Below are positions 42,301 through 54,559 of a stretch of DNA of 64,000 bases, piece by piece (within the stretch, counting starts at the first letter, position 1; each line of letters begins with the position of its first letter). The stretch covers positions 620,001 through 684,000 of the forward strand of contig CM036636.1 of the NCBI GenBank assembly GCA_020746105.1. The letters are read 5' to 3'. A program made the position numbers and the translations under genes. This DNA comes from Trogon surrucura (taxonomy: Eukaryota; Chordata; Aves; Trogoniformes; Trogonidae). The notes under the pieces are model-generated. The model worked only from the letters and a program-made list of their open reading frames with translations. It searched no databases and had not been told where the DNA came from.

Positions 42301-43189
42301 GCCAACATCTTTCCTCACCAAGGAACCCCTCAAAAAATTCCCTTTTTCCCATCTGGCAGGTCCCAGTCCTGCCAGCACCAGGGCAGGGCCACTGGATGCT
42401 CCCGCAGCGATCCCGAGCAATTTGTTCTCCCTTCCGACACGCTCCGTCGGCTGCTGTGCTGCTGCTGGGCAAAGCCAACTGAGACCCCCTCCTCCTCCGC
42501 GGGGCGGGGGTGGGTGAAACCCCCGGCTCCTCCAAACACCCCCATCCCACCCGTCCGGGCTCGTGAGAAAAAGGCAGGCAGGGAGGAAAAGTTCATCCCT
42601 TAAAAGCCTGGGGAGAGAAAGGCCGTGATGGTCACCCAGCGGTTTTGCCTTTCGCTTGCACCAGCCCCCTCCTAATTGTGGCTCTTCAAAGGGTTGAAAA
42701 TGCTACATCACTTCAAAGTGACCATTTCTGAATGGGAGCTTGTAAAACCCCTTCTCCCCCTCCCACCAAATTCTTCCCAGGGCTTTTGAAGATGCCTGCG
42801 CTCCCCTCGCTGCCGTGGCGGCCGAAGGGCCATGGGGTGCCAGGCGCAGGGTGCCAGCCGGGCACACAGGGAAAACCACACCGGGAAAAGGCCACATCCC
42901 CCCTCAAAAGAAGATCTTTCCTGGGGAAAAGGGGGGATTTTCTGAAGGAAGGGTTTTTTTTCTACCCCTTGAGACGGGTAGAGCCCTCCCCAGTGGAGCT
43001 ACTGCTCCGGCAAAGTGGCTGCTCCGGCTCATGGGGATGCTGCACAGCCTGGAGTTAGGCTGGAGATGGAGCACAGGGGGTGTGTGGGGCTGAGCGTGTC
43101 CTTCCAGCACGCCGGGTGTTTTTCAGATCTACGGCTCCCAGAGCTCTGCGAGGGTTTCACACCAAAGGCTGGATTCCCACCGCATCTCC

Positions 43190-43290
43190 GCAGAGCAGAA
43201 ATGAAAGTGATTCCTTACCGAATCAATTCGCAACACCTCTTGGGAACTAATAATCCCATTATAAAACATCTTGGAAATAAAAGGCCCTTT
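43190..43290. promoter_or_regulatory. Candidate conserved non-coding element
   Basis: AT-rich patch with 'accgaatcaattcgcaacac', 'ctaataatcccattataaaa' and 'cttggaaataaaaggccc' in a GC-rich setting, inside the last EXD3 intron. No coding features. Confidence 0.3.
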
Positions 43291-44834
43291 TGCTTCTCGC
43301 TCACCTCTCCCCCTCTTGCCTGGGTCACCCTGGGGATGACCAAGCCCGACTGGGGGGGCTGAGCTCTGCAGGCCCCCAGGGCTGAGCACCCACACATGTC
43401 AGTGCTGCAGAGCTCCACAGGCAGGATTGTCCCCATCCCCTGGTGCTGTCCCCAACCCGCAGCCCTGTTCGGTCATACCCTGCCCTCGCACGTGCTGCCT
43501 GCTCACCCCTCCAGCTCTGGCACATCCCGGGGAATTAATACCCCGTGGGAACTGCCCAGACCACTGCCCCCCCTCCTGTGGACACGTCTCACCTCCCAGC
43601 CAGGGGAAGGGGATGCTGCAGGACCCAAATTCTGCTGCTTTCTGCATTCCTCCCCAGGCTGAGCAAGGCCACCCTCAGTGTTGCTGAAGGCAGGCAACAT
43701 CACGGGTGGGATCCCACCTCTGCAGCTCAGGAGATGGCATTTGTCACCTCTGCGGCCACTGCGCCCCAGAGCTGAGCTGGCCCCACGCTCTGTGACGTGG
43801 GGTTCAGCAGGAACCCCACCAGCCTGGGCAGGGAAGAACCCCTTCCTTCAGCCCCCTGGCACCAAGTCGGTGGGGAAAGCGTCGTCTCCCACCGCGGGGC
43901 ACTGCCCGGTGCCCAAAAACCAGGGTGAAGGGCCCTTCACCCTGGGGGGTGCAGAGGCAGGGGGTACCCCAAGGGCTCGGCAGCATTTGGCGTCCCTGTG
44001 GCCACAGGCAATTCCTCAGGTGAGGGTCCCACACGAGCCCTGGATGGGAACTATTGCAACAAGGGGGGGCTGCAACGGGCAAAGAGGCTTGTCCCAAAGA
44101 CCCCCCCGGGAAGGCAGGGAGGGGACAGGAGCTGCACCTCCCACTGCAACCTCCCACTCAGGGCTGGGGAAGCTGAGCTCAGCAGGAAGGCCATGGGGAA
44201 GGGGCACAGGCTGCCTGTGGCAGGCAGGGGGGTGTCCACCCTTCCCTGCCCATAGAGAGGCCGTTCAACACTGCAGGGGTCACATCAAAAGACCACCGTG
44301 ATGGTGACACTGGTGACCTGTAGTCCCCACAGCCTATTCTGCCGGCTGTAACGCAGAGGGGGGTCCTGGGTCAGCGTTACAGCACTGGGACTCCCCCCTA
44401 CTGCAAGAAGGGGGGCACAGCAGGGCCTCGAAAGCCAGGATGGAGCAGGATCAGGGCAAACCTCCTTTGAACCCGTGCCCATTCCCCTTTCCCAGACCAC
44501 ACAGCCCCGATGTGGCTGGAAACAACCCGCCCCCATGTGCAAGAGTGTTGGGGTGCAACCGGGGAACCCAAAGTCCCCATGGGGGAGATGGGTACATCTA
44601 CACAAAATCCTGCCCCAGGGCCCTGTTCCTAGCCCAGATCCCTGTGTGTCACCCCAGCTCAGACCAAGACCTGGGGGCGAGGAGCCAGGGGCTGGTCCTG
44701 GCAGCTCCGCAGTGGGAACAGCAGCCTCCTGCCACCTCCCTGGAGGAGTCGGGGTCTGGTAGCACTTGTGCAAGCCCAGAGCCCTCCTCGTGGCCCGGCA
44801 GCCGCACCCAGCTGTCATCGCCACCGCACACACG

Positions 44835-45085
44835 GGAGACTCGTCCGTAATTAGGCAATTAAGGCTGAGGTGTTTTGGAGAAAGCGCGCCTCGTAAAAGG
44901 CTTTGCACAAGGCTGAAAGCAGACCTGGGAGCATTCTTGGAGTACAAAGGTGCATGGGAAACCTTGCCGCGGTGAGAGATCGAGCCCGATAAGAGGAGTT
45001 ACAAGCCTGAGAAACACACTCGATTGCAGGGCACTGAAGATGCCTGGTTATCTTCTCCTCCTCCATAAGGCAGATAAGCAAAGGA
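44835..45085. promoter_or_regulatory. Candidate enhancer with homeobox and GATA motifs
   Basis: Contains 'cgtaattaggcaattaagg' (two TAATTA-type cores, 44848-44862), several GATA-like sites ('cccgataaga', 'ggttatctt', 'gcagataagc') and SOX-like 'gcaaaggacaaagg'. Non-repetitive and non-coding, inside the last EXD3 intron. Confidence 0.4.
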
Positions 45086-48000
45086 CAAAGGACCTGGGAT
45101 TGTGCAACCTGGGCTGCAGCAGCCCAGTCGAGGTCCTCAGACGTTCCCAGGGTGGAGGAGGGAGGATGAGCTCAAGGCAAGAGGCACCTTCAGCTGCCAC
45201 CACCTCCCCGCGCCGCTGCTGGAGAGAACCTTGCTGGCTCCCAGGCCCCACGCTGGGCAGGAGTGCTGAGCGGTCCCCAGCTCCTTCCCGAGGCGTTCAG
45301 CACAACATTGCTGGTGGCAGGTACGCGCAGAGCTCTGCAAACCCACACCATGTAAACATCATCAGCTTCCCAGCCCGGCAGTGGTTTTTCATATGAGCAG
45401 AAGAAATTCTCCTGAAGAGGAGGAGCTGGCAGAGCCAAGCCGGGTGTTTCTGGCCGGTCTCACCACCACACCCCCCGGTCCCCATCCCTGTCCCACATGG
45501 GGACTGACATGAGCATGCTCCTGTTACCTTGGAGGGAAGAGACTCTAAATGCATGGGATTGCCTGGTGTGAAGGTGAAGGAGGGCTGGGGAGCCCCTGGA
45601 TCCAGGTGTGCAGCCCCATGGGGACCTGTCCCCTTCCCTGCAGAACTGTGCAGAGCAGCCTGAGCCATCCGGGCTGCCTCGGGCTCTCCTGCACGCCAGG
45701 TCAGCTGCCGAGGCAGCGAGGATGCACGGGCTGCCCCGTGGGTGCGAGAGCCCTCCTGGGCCAGCACAGGGATCACCTGCCCTTCCCACATGGCAGTAAG
45801 ATGGGTGCAATGGAAAAAACTGTACCCAGCCTCAAGGCTCTGGACATACAGTGGCCTCTTCCCACTGTGCATTGGAGGGCCTGGCTAAGGGAAGGGGCTC
45901 CCACCCACTCGTGCCCTCAGCCGTGCCGGTGTGGTGGCCACAGAGGAGGGACCTGGCATTGTACTGGTGTCACCCTTGCTCGGAGCCACCGCAGAGTGTT
46001 CCCTGTGCTGTGGTCTTGCAGCTCTCCCTCCCTCCTGCCTGCACCACGCCTCCGCCAGCACTCACCCTGGAGCCGAGGGCCAGGAAGGAAAAGAAACCCT
46101 GAGTCACCGCTCGTGCTGGGGGGGGCAAGGCGGGTGCCCCATCTGGGTGCTCGGAGTCCCACCAGCCCCACACTATCCTGCCACGGGGACGTCCCGGCTT
46201 CTCCTCCAGCTGCTCGGGACTAATCCTGATGCGACACTGGCAGAGGAGATGGGTAGTGCAGATCTCAAGGGTCTCGAGTACCAGCTGTGGCTGGTCAGGG
46301 AGGATGCTCACCCAGCCCGGGTCTCCCCAGGGTGCTGCACTGGGTTGCTCCAGCAGCCCCAGTCGCTGTGGCTGGAGCAGAGGCTTTGGCTGCCTGGTCA
46401 GCAGCACAGCCCTAGGAAAAGCAGGACCAGTTCTTTTCGTGTTTTGCAAAATGTTTTGGATGGCAATGGGTGATTTTATGACTAAAGCAGCCTTTTCTAG
46501 TTGGCAAATCCTAACCAGATCGAATGTGCTCCATCCTCGTCTTTCCCAGCGACCAGACTGCATCTGGCAGAGCATCCCCTGAGCACCGGGGCCCCGTGCC
46601 AGCTGGTTTCACCACACTGACTAAGCAAGAAGCTTCCCCTGGCCAGACAAGAGCCTGTGACACATCTCATCCCCCTGGGTCATTTGGAAGCCTGCACGCT
46701 GCTGCCAGCCACCAGCGAGGTGTTGCCCGTGGCACATGGGTGACCGATGGCACTGCCGCCTCCCTCTGCCCCAGCCCCAGGCACCCGAGCCCCTCAGAGC
46801 TTCCCGCTGGGAAAAAAAGCATCACAGGGCAAAGCCGTCCAGGCTTGAAACTATTTCCAGCACTTCCATCAAAGGCCTCATGCAGAGAGAATGTGGCTGT
46901 GTCAGGGAAAATGTTCGCTAACACCTGGGAAAGTCCAAGTTGGAGTGAGCTATTATGGGATGAATAATTTGCTTTTTGTCACTTGGAAGCCCTGCCACAA
47001 AAATCCAGGAGCCCAGGTTTTGCAGCCAAAATGTGAGCAGACCCAGGCTGTCCAGGCCCCGGATTCGGGGGCAGCCACCGGCTTCTGCTGAGGGCTGGTC
47101 CTGCAGGACCCGTCCCCATCCCCACCTGATGGCTCCTCCAGCATCTGTGGCTCCTGCTGCACCTGCCAGCTCCTCCCTGGAGAGGGGGAGCTGCCCTGGG
47201 CAGGAGGATTTTCCCTCACCTGAGAAGCAGGAGAGGGGAAAAGGCATTTTCTTGCCATGTAGCAGCATCTGGCCCTGGTCCTGGGGGTTAATCCACGTGC
47301 AGTGGCGTGGATGAGGTGACACGGTGTGGGCTGGAGCTGTGGAGCAAGGGCTGGTCCCGGCACAGGTGAGAATCTGGGCCATGGCCAAGGGCAGAGCAGG
47401 TCCCTGCCACCAGCCCCCTCCAGAAGGAAATCAGGGGAACAACTGAGATTTTCCTCATGAACCCACTTCTGTGGCTGCATCACCGCTGTCCGCACCAAGC
47501 GATGGCAGGACATCGTCATCACACCCTTTCCCTCTTTTGTCCTCCACAAAACTTGCCCAAAGTGGGACATTTTGGGGACAACATAGCTGAGCTCAAGCTG
47601 ATGCTCACAATCCCAGCAGCCCCTGACAGAATCTAAACTGAAACAGAGACCCTAGAGTGGCCAGAGCCCCGGTGACCCCGCTCAGCAGGTCCCCAGGGTC
47701 TTCACTTTGGGTCGGGTGCCACCTGCCCAGGAATTGCAGCTTCTGCTTCACGTCTCCGCTGCAGCAAGACACCAACACCCTGATGATTTTGTGGCATCTT
47801 CGGTCTCCGACCGCTCCATGTTGGAGGATGCTCCCTGACGAGGTCATGCCCGACGTGGCTGGTGCAGGTCTCCCACCTGGCCCAGGAGAACGGGGTCTCT
47901 CCCTCTGGGACCCCCCCCAGGGACCTGGTGAGCAGCTGCACGGCACGGCGGGGACGTGGGGTGCTGCAGATACGGTGTAGAGGGTAGAGCAAGGGGTCCC

Positions 48001-48720
48001 CGAAGCACCTGCCTTGAAGGAGCGATGGTGCTGTGAGAGACCCCCCCAGCCCCCCCCACCCCCATCCCGAGGGGGGGAAGGGGAAACTGCCCAGACAGAG
48101 TTGAGAGCAAACCACAGCACTTCTATTTCCCATACTCTGAAACTGGCTGAACAGGCCCGGCTGGTCGCTGGGTACACACACGCAGCCGGTGCCCTCGCCA
48201 GAGAAACCTCTGGGGAGGATGCTTTGGCTGTTCAGGGAGCGTGGCCCTCCTGGGCCACCAGCACCATGGGAAAGGCTGCCCCCCTGCCTCCCTTGTCCCC
48301 AGAGCCACACATGGGCTTCTCAGCAAAGCCACAGCCACTGCCTCGCGCTGCTTTTTGCCTGTCAAGCAGGTGGGGAAACTGAGGCACGGCAAGTGATGCA
48401 TGCGAAGTGCTGGGTCGCAGCAGCGAGAGGGGCACGTCCCCATCCCAGTGTGCCTGTGGCAGGTGTCACTCACCAACAAAACGTGGTCCCTGTGGGGGGG
48501 GTCAAGGCAGCTCAGGGCAGGGCACAGAGGGGCTCAGTGTGCACAAGCTCAGCGGGCTTGGAAGAGCTCTGAGGGTCTGCACCCAGCAGCAGGTCGGTGA
48601 GAGGGGTCCCCGTTCCCACCCAAGGGACCCCAGCCCAAACATGACGGTCCTGCACCGTCCGGGGCAGCGCAGGGAGAAGGTCAGAGCCTCACTCCCAGCT
48701 GGGGGTGCTGCCCCACTTAC

Positions 48721-48814
48721 CTGCGGCGCTGTCCCCCGGTGCCTTCCTGCTGCCCTCCACCAGCCGCCTCATCCTCTCCCTCGAGACCTTCAGGTACTTG
48801 TCGCAGTTGCACAC
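48721..48814 (-). CDS. EXD3: EXD3 penultimate coding exon
   Basis: A 94-nt exon between a strong acceptor (CTCTCTTCCTCCAG) and a consensus donor (GCAG|GTAAGT). It encodes VCNCDKYLKVSRERMRRLVE and eleven further residues. Human EXD3 reads ACNCDQYLKVSRDMMKQLM at the same place, inside Mut7-C, with the Cys-x-Cys of the zinc-binding region kept. It starts in phase 0 and leaves one base for the next exon. Earlier EXD3 exons (exonuclease domain and the first half of Mut7-C) were not found between here and the right edge. Confidence 0.95.
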
Positions 48815-50561
48815 CTGGAGGAAGAGAGAGGAGGAGGTGGGCGAGACGCAATCTACCGCCTGCCTGGAGCACACAGGGCACCCCCAGCAGCACGACAGAG
48901 GCCAGGTCTGTCCCACTGTGGCGGTATGGCAGCAGAAGCAAATCTGGGGGTTCACAAGAAGCTCCTCTCTAGGGACACTCCATGGCATTTAGCCACATCT
49001 TCATGCCAGGTTGCCGGTACCACTGCCCGACCCCCGCGGCACACCTGAGCTCTGGCCCCACACAGTGCCAGAAAACACCAGAAACTGAGTTTGCCTTAAA
49101 ACATCGGGCAGACCCGCAAAAGTTTGGGCCGTGGCTTTGAGATTTATTCTCTCTTGCCTCACTGAAGCTCTGAAGAATGGCCACGGACCCCAAGTCACGC
49201 CAGGGTGCCACAGCACCACCAATACCGAGTCTCACTTTCTAACCCCACCTTTGATTTGGCCAAAAACATACCCGGGGAGGTCTCCAAGTGCCCGTACACA
49301 GGCGGTGCTGGCCCTTAGGGAGCCAAACCCCTCGAGGAGCATCTGCAGTTGAGCACTCTCCAAACCCAGGGTGTAGCCGGGACCCCCAGGTGCTCGCCCA
49401 GAAGAGACCAGCACTAAATCTCGCCGGGAGCACTGTAGCGGCTCCCTGACAGCTTTGCCCTCCTCTCCCCCTCCCCGCCTGGACGGGAGCTGGGATGTGC
49501 CGCAACACCTCCCGCCAGCTGTTTGTTTTCAGAGGCCGTTTTCTGCATGTGGAGTATTTCGAGCGCGCTGCACCTAAGGGAGAGAGGCGCATAACTTCAC
49601 CGACCAGAACAAGTTCCCCGCCCGGGGCTTTGCTCCAAAGCCTGTTGAAACCAGAAAGGTTTTTCCACTGCCTGAACCGGGCACTGGCGCAGGCCCGCGG
49701 CAGCTTGGCCGGTTCATGGCGAGGTGCAGCATTGCCCCTTCTTCCCACACAGCTGCCTCGAGGAGGACAGCGGGGAGGATGATTTGTTTGAAAACGAGCT
49801 CAGCACCACGTCCTGGCTCTGCCCTGCAGCTGGAGGAGGTTATTTCCACCGGCAGTCTCCACAAAACCAGCACACACTTGGGTACGATTTGGCCGTAAAA
49901 AGGACTCCCCAGGCTCGTGTCCCCAAAGCTGCGCTGCTCCAGCACAGAGATGCACAAGGTTCCAGCCTGAAAGCACCCAAATGACGCGGAAGCTGCTGCA
50001 TCATTTCTTTTAAAAGGGAATTCTGCAGCAATCCCCTGGTTTGCACGGTGAGCAGCAGGCAAACGTGGGTCACAGCCCCACACTGCCCCGCTCCTGCCCG
50101 TCTCCTCCTCGCCCTCGCTGCAGCGAGACACGAGCGCCGATGCTGTGGAGCCTGAGCGAGGTACCTGGGGAAATGAAACTGGGTGAAACCCCAAAGGGAA
50201 GCAGAAAGATGATTTTTGAGTTGAACCTGAACTCCTGCAGAGCCAGCTGAGCTGCTGGAGTTACCCGATCGGAACAGAGCTGTCACTTTGGGGTCCCCTG
50301 CCAGCCTCAGGCAGGAAGGTTACGCTGCAGCCTGCCACCCGATCCCATGGGATCCGACCTCCTCAGGCTTCAGCAGTCTGCACTAAGGAGGACTGGCTGC
50401 ATTTCACACCTTCATCTCCCCCTCCCTCAGCTCCGCAGCAGCTCAGCTCTGCCCGGGGCAGCAGCCCGTCATCAGCTGGGCCAGATCCACCCTGAAATGG
50501 CTGAGAAAAAGGGAAGAGGAGCACAGACAAATCCAGGGATGAGCAGGGAGGGAGACAGATC

Positions 50562-50867
50562 GTAGAACTGTAGAATCACAGAATCATACAACCATAGAAT
50601 CATTAAGGTTGGAAGGAAAGATCTCTAAGACCACCAAGTCCAACTGTCAATCCATGACCACTAAACCGTGTCCCCAAGTGCCACATCTACACGTTTTTTG
50701 AATACCTCCAGGGATGGGGACTCTACCGCTGCCCTGGGCAGCCTGTTCCAGTGCTTCACCACTCTTTCAGTGAAGAAATTTTTCCTAATGTCCAATCTAA
50801 ACCACCCCTGGCACAACTTGAGTCCATTTCCTCGCATCCTATCACTTGTTACTTGGGAGAAGTGACA
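50562..50867 (-). repeat. CR1 LINE 3' end
   Basis: Reverse-complement CR1 tail with a duplicated 'agaatcac agaatcata' end, 'cattaaggttggaagg', 'gtccaactgtcaatccatg', 'ctccagggatggggactcta', 'gtgaagaaatttttcctaat', ending 'tcctatcacttgttacttgg'. It is among the better preserved copies in the window. Confidence 0.95.
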
Positions 50868-51164
50868 GCGATGACAGGGGTGGGAGCTGCACGCTGGAGA
50901 CACGGGATGTTGGCACATCCCGGGCATCACCTGCTCGGGTGCTTTGTGCCACCTTGGGCAAATTTCTCAGCTTCTCTAAAATCCGTCACCATTGCAAACG
51001 AGGGGCAACCCACCTCCCTTGGCCATGGGTAGCCCTGCACTTTCCACTCGCCCGGGGCTGCCAGATGCTTGCCACGAGGCTCATCCCCAGCCTCTGGGTC
51101 TTTACCAGTCTCAGCTCCCCAAAAACACAGGACGGGCTCAGGAGCCAGATAAGCCACTTAGCGG

Positions 51165-51230
51165 CAGCACCAATTAGCTGTAATAAAAATTTGCAATTAT
51201 TTTTTTTTTAATCTGTTGCCAAAACAAGCC
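51165..51230. promoter_or_regulatory. Candidate conserved non-coding element
   Basis: AT-rich patch 'caccaattagctgtaataaa' followed by 'tttgcaattatt' and a T-run, in GC-rich surroundings, with homeobox-like cores. Texture call only. Confidence 0.3.
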
Positions 51231-51729
51231 AGAAGGAATGAAGCGAGCGAGGTAGCCGTCACCTCGGTCAGGCAGCTGAGTGGCTGCCGTGCAGAGGCCA
51301 GTGGTGGCCTCGGGCTTGATGACCCCTGCCCAGGGACACGGCTCCCCACAGCCCTTCTGCCTCTCAGTGTCACCGCCTGGGGATGAGGAGCAGTTTTTCA
51401 CGTGGGTCTTTTTTTCTGGTTTAAGGGTAGGAGCCTCTCTGCTGGGGAAGGGATGGGTTGTCCCTTCTTGGGAAGGTTTGGTTTCCCCAGACCCATCGTG
51501 GCAGGAGTAGTCGTGGCTACCGCAAAGCGGGGTGGGCACGAGGGCAGAAGCCGTCCTGGTGGTGAGACAGCAAGAGATGGGGAACGCTGCCTGAGGGCTG
51601 CAACATCTTGGGGTCCCCCCAGCCCCTCTGCCCAGCTTGGGGTGGGGGTGGCAGCTTCTCCCTCACACCCCAGCCCTGCCTGGGGACAAGGCACTGCGCG
51701 GGCTGAGCCGTGGGGTCTCTGTTCAGTTA

Positions 51730-52230
51730 GGTGGCCGGCGTCACCGCTGGACCACGGCAGAGGGAGAAGGGGCGAGCTCGGCTTGGGAGGAGGGGGGCCA
51801 GGCGGCTGCAGCCCCCCCCCAGCACCCCCCGGCCGGGTCCCCCGAGGGCTGCGGGTGTCGGGGCGGCAGCGGGCACACCTCGGTGGAGGAGCGGCGCTGC
51901 CGTTCTCACGCTGGGGCAGCCCTTGCCAGCACACGCTTAGTCACTGGTAAATCCCAGCCGAGATCTGCTCTGCCCTCTGTGAAATGGATCTTGGCTGCAC
52001 CCCCGCTGAAGCAATCCCGGCGCTCGGGAGCCATGGCGGGAGCGCTTTCCCACGGCAGCAGCCCGGCTTCCAGCGCCCCGTGTGAACCAGCCCCGGCGCA
52101 GGCGGGCACAGCCGGCCGGGCACGGCCCCGCTGCGATCCCCCCGCTCCGCCGAGGGCCGGCCGGGCCGCGCTCAGGCTCTCTGGGCAGGGAAGGGCCGGC
52201 TGGGACATCTCCCGCTACCTCCCCAGCCTC
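51730..52230. promoter_or_regulatory. CpG island within the EXD3 region
   Basis: CpG-dense sequence far from any recognised gene start. A plus-strand ATG in strong context (gagccATGGcg, 52033) opens a long frame, but the predicted product is Ala/Pro/Gly-rich and unrecognised. It could be an alternative or intragenic promoter. Confidence 0.4.
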
Positions 52231-53427
52231 AGTTCCTCAGGGATGAGGAGCGGGTGCGACCCGTCTCAGATGAAGCCGTGGTCCCCGCCGTGGCCCCTCG
52301 TGCTCGTCACCTCTCCCCGCAGCCACTCGGGTGTCCTGAGCCAGGTGCCGGGCACCGTCACCCCTGGAGCCGTGTGCTCCTGCCCCGGGACCTTGTGCCA
52401 GGCTCCTCTGCACCCCCCACAGCCCCGTGATGTCACTGCTGAGAGCTGTGACAAGCGGATTCAAAGGAACGATGTCACAGGACTGAGGTGTGATGCCATG
52501 TCTCGCTGCGATGTCACAACAGGAGAGCTGGCCTGGGTCTCTGTGCTGCTGTGGTCCCCAAGCCTGGCGAGGTGCTTGTCCCCAGTGCCAGCAGCCTGAG
52601 CTGCCTCGGCCCTTCCTGCCCACGCGGCCGAGGACGAGGCAGGTGAAACGTCCTTTGGCAACACCGGCAGCCCCAGCCAGCGGACTGTTTGTGTTTAGGA
52701 TGATCCCTGCCTGTCTCAGCCCTCCAGGGTGGGGATTTCACCAGCAGTGACGCACAAACTTCCCAGGACTTGAGGGACTGGACACTTCAGCCTGGAGCTC
52801 TGGGGCCATCTCCACATCCCATCCACTTTCTGGGCCTCCACCCAGGAAGCTTGAGGAAAACTCGAGTCCAAACGACAACAGGAGTCAAACCTTCTGGGAC
52901 TCAAGAAGGGCCCCTGGAGCCAGGAAGAGCTTGGCCAAAGCCAGTGGCGTGAGCTCAGCCGGAGGTCCATGGGCTGGTGCCCAACACACGTGGGAGATGA
53001 GCAGTTCAGACAAGCAGGGGAGTCAGTTTTGCTCCTTCCTTTGACATCCCTGAAAGCTGCATCTTCAAAGTGGTCCTGGGTGATGATGAGTTCTGCCCAG
53101 AGCAGCTGTCCCTGCCACGGTCCCCGTGCTCACAGGGCTGCGTCTGTCTGCTCACAAACGTCACAGGCCAACGTCACCGAGGGATCTCCTTGGCAGGGGC
53201 TGGACCGGTGAGACACAACCCTCTGCTTGGAGAGCTTCTGGCTTGGGAAATCCTCAGTGTCTCAAAATCAGCTGTAAAGGACAGTGCCTGGCGTGAACTC
53301 TTTGGGGCAATTCAGGGCAGCTCATGTCAGGACAATTCCTTGGGCGTCTTCTGCTCATCATATCACAGGACTGCTCAACAGCCACCGGGAGTGATAGCTC
53401 TTTTCCTACTCACCGCCTACCCTCTTC

Positions 53428-53449
53428 CCTTTCTTTCTTTCTTTCTTTC
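53428..53449. repeat. (tttc)n microsatellite
   Basis: About five uninterrupted tttc units on the plus strand, flanked by further pyrimidines. Confidence 0.9.
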
Positions 53450-54559
53450 CCTCTCTCCGAGATGGATATCATCTGGTGAAAGGGCCACTCCTCCGGATGG
53501 AGGTTGCAACTCTCTGGTTGTGAAAGCACAGTCCTCGGGCATCCAAGAGTTTCTTTCAGGGACTTGCTTATCGACACTAGAAACCTCTCCAGAACGGGCA
53601 GGCAGGGTGCCCAGGCTCAGCCCAGGTTGCCCACGTGCCCACGCTGCCTCCAGCAGCCCTCCTGCTCGTCACCCAAAGCAAGGAGCACCCAGAAAAGAGG
53701 GCGACGGACAGCAAAGGAAAAGCAGGTAACCACCTGGCAAATTCCAAACGCGCGTCAGGAGCTGATCACGCTCATCTGCCCACGTGTACGTTCACGCACG
53801 CTCTTCCCCGGTCTCCAGCTCCTCCTTGCTGCACTCACAGCTTTGACCTTCAGACACTCTCATCATCCTCCAGCAACGCCAGGGGCTGAATCCCTTTCTG
53901 CCCTGCAGCACCTTCAAGGTCCTTGTGCAAAGAGCAGAAACCTCAGCAGTTCGACCCACCAGAGCTTCCCACACCCTGTGGGTGCAAAGGGCAGCTCTGG
54001 GTGCAGAGTGGGGGTGAGCCGGGCCCCTGTGACCATTGCACCTCCAAGGGGGTTTACAGGAAGCATCTGGCAGGGCTGTTCCCCTTCTCTTTTATGCCAA
54101 GGGCTCTTCTCATTGACCTTCTTATCACCAGCACCTGGGAATCGTAAAGGTGCACCTTGCTGCTCCTGCTCTGCTACCAACGGGCTAACCCTCGCGTTCC
54201 AGCAAACCCACCCCAAGCAGCAGACGAAGCGCACGGATGTGTTAGCCCCGTCCTTTCAGGGAGCTCTTGGTGCACACAACGGGTTTGAGCGACCAAAACC
54301 CGGGTGGCCCTGTTGGCCAGCAACCCAACGAGAGCCACACTGGCAGACGGACCAACTCTGGGGGAGGACACAGGGGCTGCAGTCCCCGCATCCTCCCCCA
54401 AACTCGTCTGCCCACAGAGCACCATCCGAGTCAAGGAACGTGGTGCCGGTGGAAACACGGGGCTGCTGGTGGGTTGCTGGCATGGCATAGGGACATTTTG
54501 GTTCACAAAGAGGGAAGGGCTCTGTTTATTGAATCATTAACATCACTTCCCTCATCGCC

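Larger units (their letters stand above)
40829..48720 (-). other. EXD3: Last EXD3 intron, 7.9 kb
   Basis: The span between the two recognised EXD3 exons. It holds at least three motif-dense AT-rich blocks, listed separately, in otherwise GC-rich DNA. No CR1 copy and no nested gene is recognised. Open frames up to 224 codons occur but none has recognisable features. Confidence 0.8.
48815..54559 (-). other. EXD3: Probable EXD3 intron, no gene recognised
   Basis: No upstream EXD3 exon was recognised here, so the intron before the 48.8-kb exon is probably very long, as it is in human. The span contains a CR1 copy, an AT-rich patch, a CpG island and a (tttc)n microsatellite, all listed separately, and several long chance frames. 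Confidence 0.55.

Noticed and set aside
51637-52599. Plus-strand open frame of 320 codons across the CpG island
   Set aside because: Long frames are expected in CpG islands; the product is Ala/Pro/Arg-rich and unrecognised. The island itself is kept as a feature.
53504-54490. Plus-strand open frame of 328 codons
   Set aside because: No domain, low-complexity Ser/Pro/His-rich composition and no regulatory context.
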